Source: an uncultured Roseiflexaceae bacterium (GTDB lineage: Bacteria > Chloroflexota > Chloroflexia > Chloroflexales > Roseiflexaceae). Taken from it: a stretch of DNA of 5,123 nt. Both the position numbers and the translations under genes were made by a program. This document shows, piece after piece, positions 1 to 5,123 of this stretch; within the stretch, counting starts at the first letter, position 1, and every line of letters starts with the position of its first letter. The DNA is taken from NCBI GenBank assembly GCA_903868295.1, contig CAIPUQ010000390.1, positions 1 to 5,123 on the forward strand, given 5' to 3'. The notes under the pieces are model-generated. The model was not told the DNA's origin. It did no database searches and saw only the letters and a list, made by a program, of their open reading frames with translations.

Positions 1-2034
<2,034 letters not shown>

Positions 2035-2048
2035 CTCGCCCGTGCGAG
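2035..2048 (+). other. Small hairpin just after the leuS stop codon
   Basis: A 5-bp GC-rich stem, CTCGC (2035-2039) with GCGAG (2044-2048), closes a CCGT loop. It starts on the first base after the leuS TAG and lies 7 nt before the larger terminator stem. It may be only an accessory 3'-end structure for leuS mRNA. Its right arm and loop can alternatively pair with the top of the terminator hairpin (see findings). The stem is short, so chance is a real possibility. Confidence 0.4.
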
Positions 2049-2055
2049 AGAAAGG

Positions 2056-2087
2056 ACGGGATGATTCGCACGAATCATCCCGTTTTT
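2056..2087 (+). terminator. Intrinsic (rho-independent) terminator after leuS
   Basis: A perfect inverted repeat has left arm ACGGGATGATTC (2056-2067), loop GCAC (2068-2071) and right arm GAATCATCCCGT (2072-2083). A run of five T bases (2083-2087) follows at once. The 12-bp stem with a tetraloop and U-tract is a textbook terminator, placed 22 nt after the leuS stop. No comparable T-run lies on the other side, so it acts on plus-strand transcripts only. Its T-run ends only 4 nt before the ATG of the next gene. Confidence 0.88.
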
Positions 2088-2091
2088 GCTT

Positions 2092-2475
2092 ATGCTGACA
2101 CTCAAACGCCTCCCCGAACAATACGCTATCTGGCAACTCCCGCAGAACGCAACGGTTCCAGAAATCCCGAGCGGGGTATTTGCTGCGGTGCTACGCAGCA
2201 CATCTGAACTCTCAGGAGTTTGTCCGGCTGCATGGGTACCACCTGGTGCAATCATCGACCCTGCGTGGTGGTGCCTGCAGTTCGTCGGCCCATTCGACTT
2301 GACGCTGACGGGGATCATGGTCCAAATCGCAGTACCATTGGCACAGGCACAGGTACCGATTTTCACGTTGGCAACCTACAACACCGACTATATCTTGGTG
2401 CCACAGGCACGCTACGCGGATGCCCACACGGCCATTACTGCAGCGGGACATCGCATCGTTGAGGACGCCGTATGA
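2092..2475 (+). CDS. Small ACT-domain protein (CASTOR/ACT_7-like), 127 residues
   Basis: A soluble, cytoplasmic, single-domain protein without signal peptide or membrane segment. It resembles stand-alone bacterial ACT-domain proteins of the ACT_7 (CASTOR-like) type: an N-terminal KRLPEQYAIWQLP strand region (5-17), a TSELSGVCP segment (37-45), then the most diagnostic part, GPFDLTLTG (66-74), PLAQAQVPIFTLATYNTDYI (82-101), and a final helix (about 107-120) ending AAGH. ACT domains usually bind amino acids or other small ligands and pair into dimers; the ligand here cannot be read from the sequence. ATG 2092 is preferred. An in-frame TTG at 2086 would add only two residues and lies in the terminator T-run, and the frame is closed at 2062. 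No Shine-Dalgarno sequence precedes either start. The stop overlaps the methyltransferase start (ATGA), so the two are probably translated together. Family call fairly sure; biological role unknown. Confidence 0.87.
   Translation: MLTLKRLPEQYAIWQLPQNATVPEIPSGVFAAVLRSTSELSGVCPAAWVPPGAIIDPAWWCLQFVGPFDLTLTGIMVQIAVPLAQAQVPIFTLATYNTDYILVPQARYADAHTAITAAGHRIVEDAV
2461..2465 (+). promoter_or_regulatory. Ribosome binding site of the methyltransferase gene
   Basis: GAGGA lies 6 nt before ATG 2472, within the last codons of the ACT-domain gene. It is a good Shine-Dalgarno match at normal spacing. It supports ATG 2472 as the start and re-initiation by ribosomes finishing the upstream gene. Confidence 0.75.
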
Positions 2476-3227
2476 CACTCAAAGCACAACAAAATCACTT
2501 TGCGACGGTCGCCACACAATACGCGTCGTACCGCCCGACCTATCCCACCGCACTCATACACGATATCGTTTCGCTCGCGGGTGGCCCTGCAATCACGGCA
2601 CTCGACCTCGCAGCGGGGAACGGCCAAGCGACTACGGCATTGGCAACCGCATGTGCGACGGTATATGCCAGTGATCTCGCCTATAGCCAAATCGCAGCCA
2701 TGCCACATGCCCCCAACGTGCATCCCTATGTGTCGCGGGCCGAACAGACGGGGCTCCCCGATGCCAGCATCGATCTGATCTGTGTGGCACAGTCGATGCA
2801 CTGGTTCGACATCGATGCGTTCCATCGCGAGGTCCGCCGCATCGGCAAGCCGGGCAGCGTGATTGCAGTGTGGACCTATGCACTCCTCCATGCAACACCG
2901 GCATTAACGGCAATCATTGATGAACTCTATGCCGAAACCGCCGCACATTGGCCGGCCGATCGTGTTCATGTCGATGCGCACTATGCGACCCTGGCGTTCC
3001 CATACACACGTATCCCATACACGGCACCACCGATGACGGTGGCCTTTACCCGTGAACGGCTCATCGGCTACTTGCAGACCTGGTCAGGGGTACAACGCTA
3101 CATCAAAGCTGGACACGCAGATCCCGTGTTGGCTCGGGCAGATGCCTTCGCAGCAGCATGGGGACACCCACCCGAGGCACCGGTGACATTTACGTTCGAT
3201 CTGACCGTGTTACTTGGCAGGCTGTAG
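2472..3227 (+). CDS. Class I SAM-dependent methyltransferase (Methyltransf_11 type), 251 residues
   Basis: A cytoplasmic methyltransferase that moves a methyl group from S-adenosylmethionine to an unknown, probably small-molecule, acceptor. The N-terminal pattern FATVATQYASYRPTYP (10-25) is typical of the subfamily. SAM-binding motif I is LDLAAGNGQAT (44-54). The acidic residue ending strand 2 is probably D68 in ASDLAYSQI. AEQTGLPDASIDLICVAQS (90-108) runs into the hallmark HWFD (110-113), followed by the strand-5 region RRIGKPGSVIAVWTY (122-136). The C-terminal part has YLQTWSGVQRY (200-210) and ends LLGRL, like full-length relatives of about 250 residues, so the gene looks complete. The subfamily includes trans-aconitate/Crg1-like and many uncharacterised enzymes; the substrate cannot be assigned. 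The start overlaps the ACT gene stop by 4 nt (ATGA) with a GAGGA ribosome site. Its 3' end overlaps the convergent glycosyltransferase gene by 18 bp. Alternative: a quinone or lipid methyltransferase, less likely given HWFD and the C-terminus. Confidence 0.93.
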   Translation: MTLKAQQNHFATVATQYASYRPTYPTALIHDIVSLAGGPAITALDLAAGNGQATTALATACATVYASDLAYSQIAAMPHAPNVHPYVSRAEQTGLPDASIDLICVAQSMHWFDIDAFHREVRRIGKPGSVIAVWTYALLHATPALTAIIDELYAETAAHWPADRVHVDAHYATLAFPYTRIPYTAPPMTVAFTRERLIGYLQTWSGVQRYIKAGHADPVLARADAFAAAWGHPPEAPVTFTFDLTVLLGRL

Positions 3228-5123
3228 TCGTCGCCACAGCGCCAGCCAGGGTGCAGCCCAGCTACTCCGGTGCCGGATGATTTCGGTGGTCAAGAGGACG
3301 AGCAACAACAAGATTGCATACAACTTGTACGATCCGAGCAGGAGAGTAACGGCGCCGTAGTCTTCGGGGTAATTGAAGCTTCGGAAGTTGCCATACGCGA
3401 TAAACGCAAAGCTCACCGCATAGGCAGCTGCACGACGGAGCGTCAACACGCTTTCGCTATGATGCCAGACCACTATCCAAAAGACCAACACCATGAGCGT
3501 GTAATAGTGCATCCACGCAACGGGGATAGCCAGTACCATCAGCATCACAAACAAACCGTATTGCAACGCATACGTACTCGAGGTGCTCGGCGCATCGCGC
3601 AACGCCAAGAGACAGACCATGGCCGACACTGCCATCGACAAGAGTGATGCGATGCGGGCTATTTCGGGCACGCCAAAGCGATTCATGACGAATGGGTTGT
3701 CATAGAAGCGGGTCAAAAATCCCGCGATGGTCTGATTTTCGATCCATGCAGTCGTCCCGCCCACATGCCCGACGACTTTGGTCAGGTACATCCAGTGCAG
3801 GTCCCAGCCCATCACCAGCACCGCAATCCCGTTCCATGCGAGCATGCCTACCACAAACCCCACCACACCCCACCAGCGTTGCTTGATGACAAAGAACGCC
3901 AAAAACAAAATGGGATAGATTTTGAGCGAGGTCAACAACGCGACGATGACCCCAGCCCACCCTGCGCGTTCTTTTTGCAATGCCCATAGGATCAGCATCA
4001 TACAAAACAGCAAGATGACGTCTGTTTGACCAAAGGTCACGGTCTCGTAGAGCGGCTGCATGTTGGCAAGAATGAGCACCACCGCCAGCCACCACCACAG
4101 CCGGTGCGGCGCACGGGATCGCAACCAGACCGCTGCAGTGGCGACAAAGAGGGCAATGTTGATGACACGGAAGCCATTGAGAATATCCAGTGGGTCTTGG
4201 CCGACGAACGGCGTAAACAGCATGATATAAAACGGCGGTCGCTTGTAGCCGGCAAACGGATTGTCGGCGACGTTCGAAACGAGGTAGAGAGTCCCCGTCG
4301 TCACCCAACGCGTGGCGGCGTCGACCCAAATGCTAAAGTCACCGCTCCCATAGCGAAAAATCCGCATGAACACCGTCGACTGAAAGACCAGTGACATCAA
4401 GACCATCACGATGAGCGGCAACCAACGCAGGTATCGATCGAGCGCAGCATCGTGTCGCAACGACCAGCGAACGGCGATGCTCCCACCGAGTGCGATTGCC
4501 CCCAACCATCCCATCCATGAGTCGTAGTCATAGGCACGGATGTAGACGTTGTCGGCGATGAGCACCTGTTGCACAAACGGGATGGCCCACCATGCGAGTG
4601 TAAACCAGACCGGCAAATCTGCACCACGCACCTGGAGTCGCCGATCAACAAGTCCACTCAGCGCGGCCACCGCGACGACCAGCACTGCGATACCGGCCCC
4701 AGCAACAAACCACCAGAGGTAGGGCCAGGTCGCGACCGGGTCAGCCAGCAGGCAGCCCAGCGGTACGGCGGCGAACGCCACCGACATCCCCGTGGCCCAG
4801 CGCCATAGCGCACCACAGAGCGTTAATAAGACAAAGAGTGTGGTTGCGAGCGCAAGTGCGAGGCCCAACGCATAGTCGTACCCCGCCAAGGTGTTCGTCT
4901 GTGTTGGGGCAACAGTGACCCCGGCGAACACTACCCCGAGGCCCCGACCATCAGCGCCGATGCGCTCTACCGTGCTCGAGAGATCGACGGTACGATCCCA
5001 GCGCCACTGCCCATGCGCCGTCGTCAGGATTTGAAAGCGACGGACTGCGCCAGCGGGGACCGGCCAGCTGGCCGATCCGTGGTGCCCCGCAGGCACCGTC
5101 ACCACAGGCGGTGCGAGGTCCGA
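3210..5123 (-). CDS. GT87/DUF2029-type polytopic membrane glycosyltransferase, N-terminus beyond the window
   Basis: An integral membrane protein of the GT-C fold, expected to use a polyprenyl-phosphate sugar donor and to build lipid- or wall-linked glycans outside the membrane. The frame is open to the right edge, so GTG 5105 is internal. Residues counted from that GTG: 1-72 is a soluble segment with DGRGLGVVFAGVTVAP (52-67), probably the end of an exported beta-rich domain. About 13 hydrophobic segments follow (near 75-98, 104-122, 127-153, 165-185, 195-215, 228-248, 311-328, 335-352, 357-376, 383-405, 411-432, 483-503, 513-547, 556-572, 585-608). Family marks are GSGDFSIWVDAATRW (253-267), where an Asp is a candidate catalytic residue, YKRPPFYIMLFTPF (287-300), GQTD (359-362), SLKIYP (393-398), NQTIAGFLTR (457-466) and WMHYY (531-535). 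The tail is basic. The TAA stop lies inside the 3' end of the convergent methyltransferase gene. Acceptor and sugar are unknown. Confidence 0.87.
   Translation of the reverse strand, partial: SDLAPPVVTVPAGHHGSASWPVPAGAVRRFQILTTAHGQWRWDRTVDLSSTVERIGADGRGLGVVFAGVTVAPTQTNTLAGYDYALGLALALATTLFVLLTLCGALWRWATGMSVAFAAVPLGCLLADPVATWPYLWWFVAGAGIAVLVVAVAALSGLVDRRLQVRGADLPVWFTLAWWAIPFVQQVLIADNVYIRAYDYDSWMGWLGAIALGGSIAVRWSLRHDAALDRYLRWLPLIVMVLMSLVFQSTVFMRIFRYGSGDFSIWVDAATRWVTTGTLYLVSNVADNPFAGYKRPPFYIMLFTPFVGQDPLDILNGFRVINIALFVATAAVWLRSRAPHRLWWWLAVVLILANMQPLYETVTFGQTDVILLFCMMLILWALQKERAGWAGVIVALLTSLKIYPILFLAFFVIKQRWWGVVGFVVGMLAWNGIAVLVMGWDLHWMYLTKVVGHVGGTTAWIENQTIAGFLTRFYDNPFVMNRFGVPEIARIASLLSMAVSAMVCLLALRDAPSTSSTYALQYGLFVMLMVLAIPVAWMHYYTLMVLVFWIVVWHHSESVLTLRRAAAYAVSFAFIAYGNFRSFNYPEDYGAVTLLLGSYKLYAILLLLVLLTTEIIRHRSSWAAPWLALWRRLQPAK

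Noticed and set aside
2341..2412. Repeated CACAGGCAC/CAGGTACC-like words, possible short repeat array
   Set aside because: Only a few imperfect, irregularly spaced copies inside the ACT coding sequence, explained by codon choice for Ala, Gln and Val.
2086..2475. TTG 2086 as the start of the ACT-domain gene
   Set aside because: It lies within the terminator T-run, has no ribosome site and adds only two residues. ATG 2092 is simpler, though neither start has a Shine-Dalgarno sequence.
2412..2891. Minus-strand open frame of 159 codons opposite the ACT/methyltransferase genes
   Set aside because: It is Cys- and Arg-rich, shows no recognisable motif, and is antisense to two well-supported genes.
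3228..3330. Terminator for the methyltransferase gene downstream of its stop
   Set aside because: I found no GC-rich stem followed by a T-run; the region is the coding sequence of the glycosyltransferase tail.
3700..4329. Minus-strand open frame of 209 codons
   Set aside because: It lies fully inside the GT87 gene in another frame of the same strand. Its translation is rich in Arg, His and Cys with no domain, as expected for a shadow frame.
3210..5105. Glycosyltransferase gene starting at GTG 5105
   Set aside because: The frame stays open through 5123, and the preceding residues continue the same soluble domain. The true start lies outside the window.

Overview
The window is about 5.1 kb, close to 99% coding and of moderately high GC. 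It holds four genes in two convergent blocks. On the plus strand, a 5'-truncated leucyl-tRNA synthetase gene (leuS, 1-2034) ends in a strong intrinsic terminator. A small ACT-domain protein gene (2092-2475) and a class I SAM-dependent methyltransferase gene (2472-3227) follow, coupled by an ATGA stop/start overlap. On the minus strand, a multi-spanning membrane glycosyltransferase of the GT87/DUF2029 type enters from beyond the right edge and ends at 3210, inside the last codons of the methyltransferase gene.

The organism is a bacterium: it has a bacterial-type LeuRS, an intrinsic terminator, overlapping genes and a Shine-Dalgarno site. The GT87 protein carries an exported, probably beta-rich N-terminal segment ahead of its membrane domain, an arrangement I associate with Chloroflexota. 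The LeuRS and ACT protein would fit that phylum too. This assignment is inference from remembered family resemblance, with low to moderate confidence. Gene order (leuS, ACT protein, methyltransferase) is not one I recognise as a conserved operon.

Region by region: 1-2034 is LeuRS from the CP1 editing domain to the C-terminus. 2035-2091 is the only intergenic space, 57 bp holding two hairpins, the second followed by a T-run. 2092-3227 is the coupled ACT/methyltransferase pair. 3210-5123 is the GT87 protein, open through the right edge. No RNA genes, mobile elements, CRISPR arrays or long repeats are visible.

Functionally, leuS is a housekeeping translation gene. The ACT domain is a small-ligand (usually amino-acid) sensor fold, and its coupling to a methyltransferase suggests a shared but unknown task. 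The GT87 protein probably transfers a sugar from a polyprenyl-phosphate donor on the outer face of the membrane and has no visible link to the other genes. I see no clear new multi-gene system. The most unusual spot is the leuS/ACT junction, where the terminator runs almost into the start codon of a gene that lacks a ribosome binding site.
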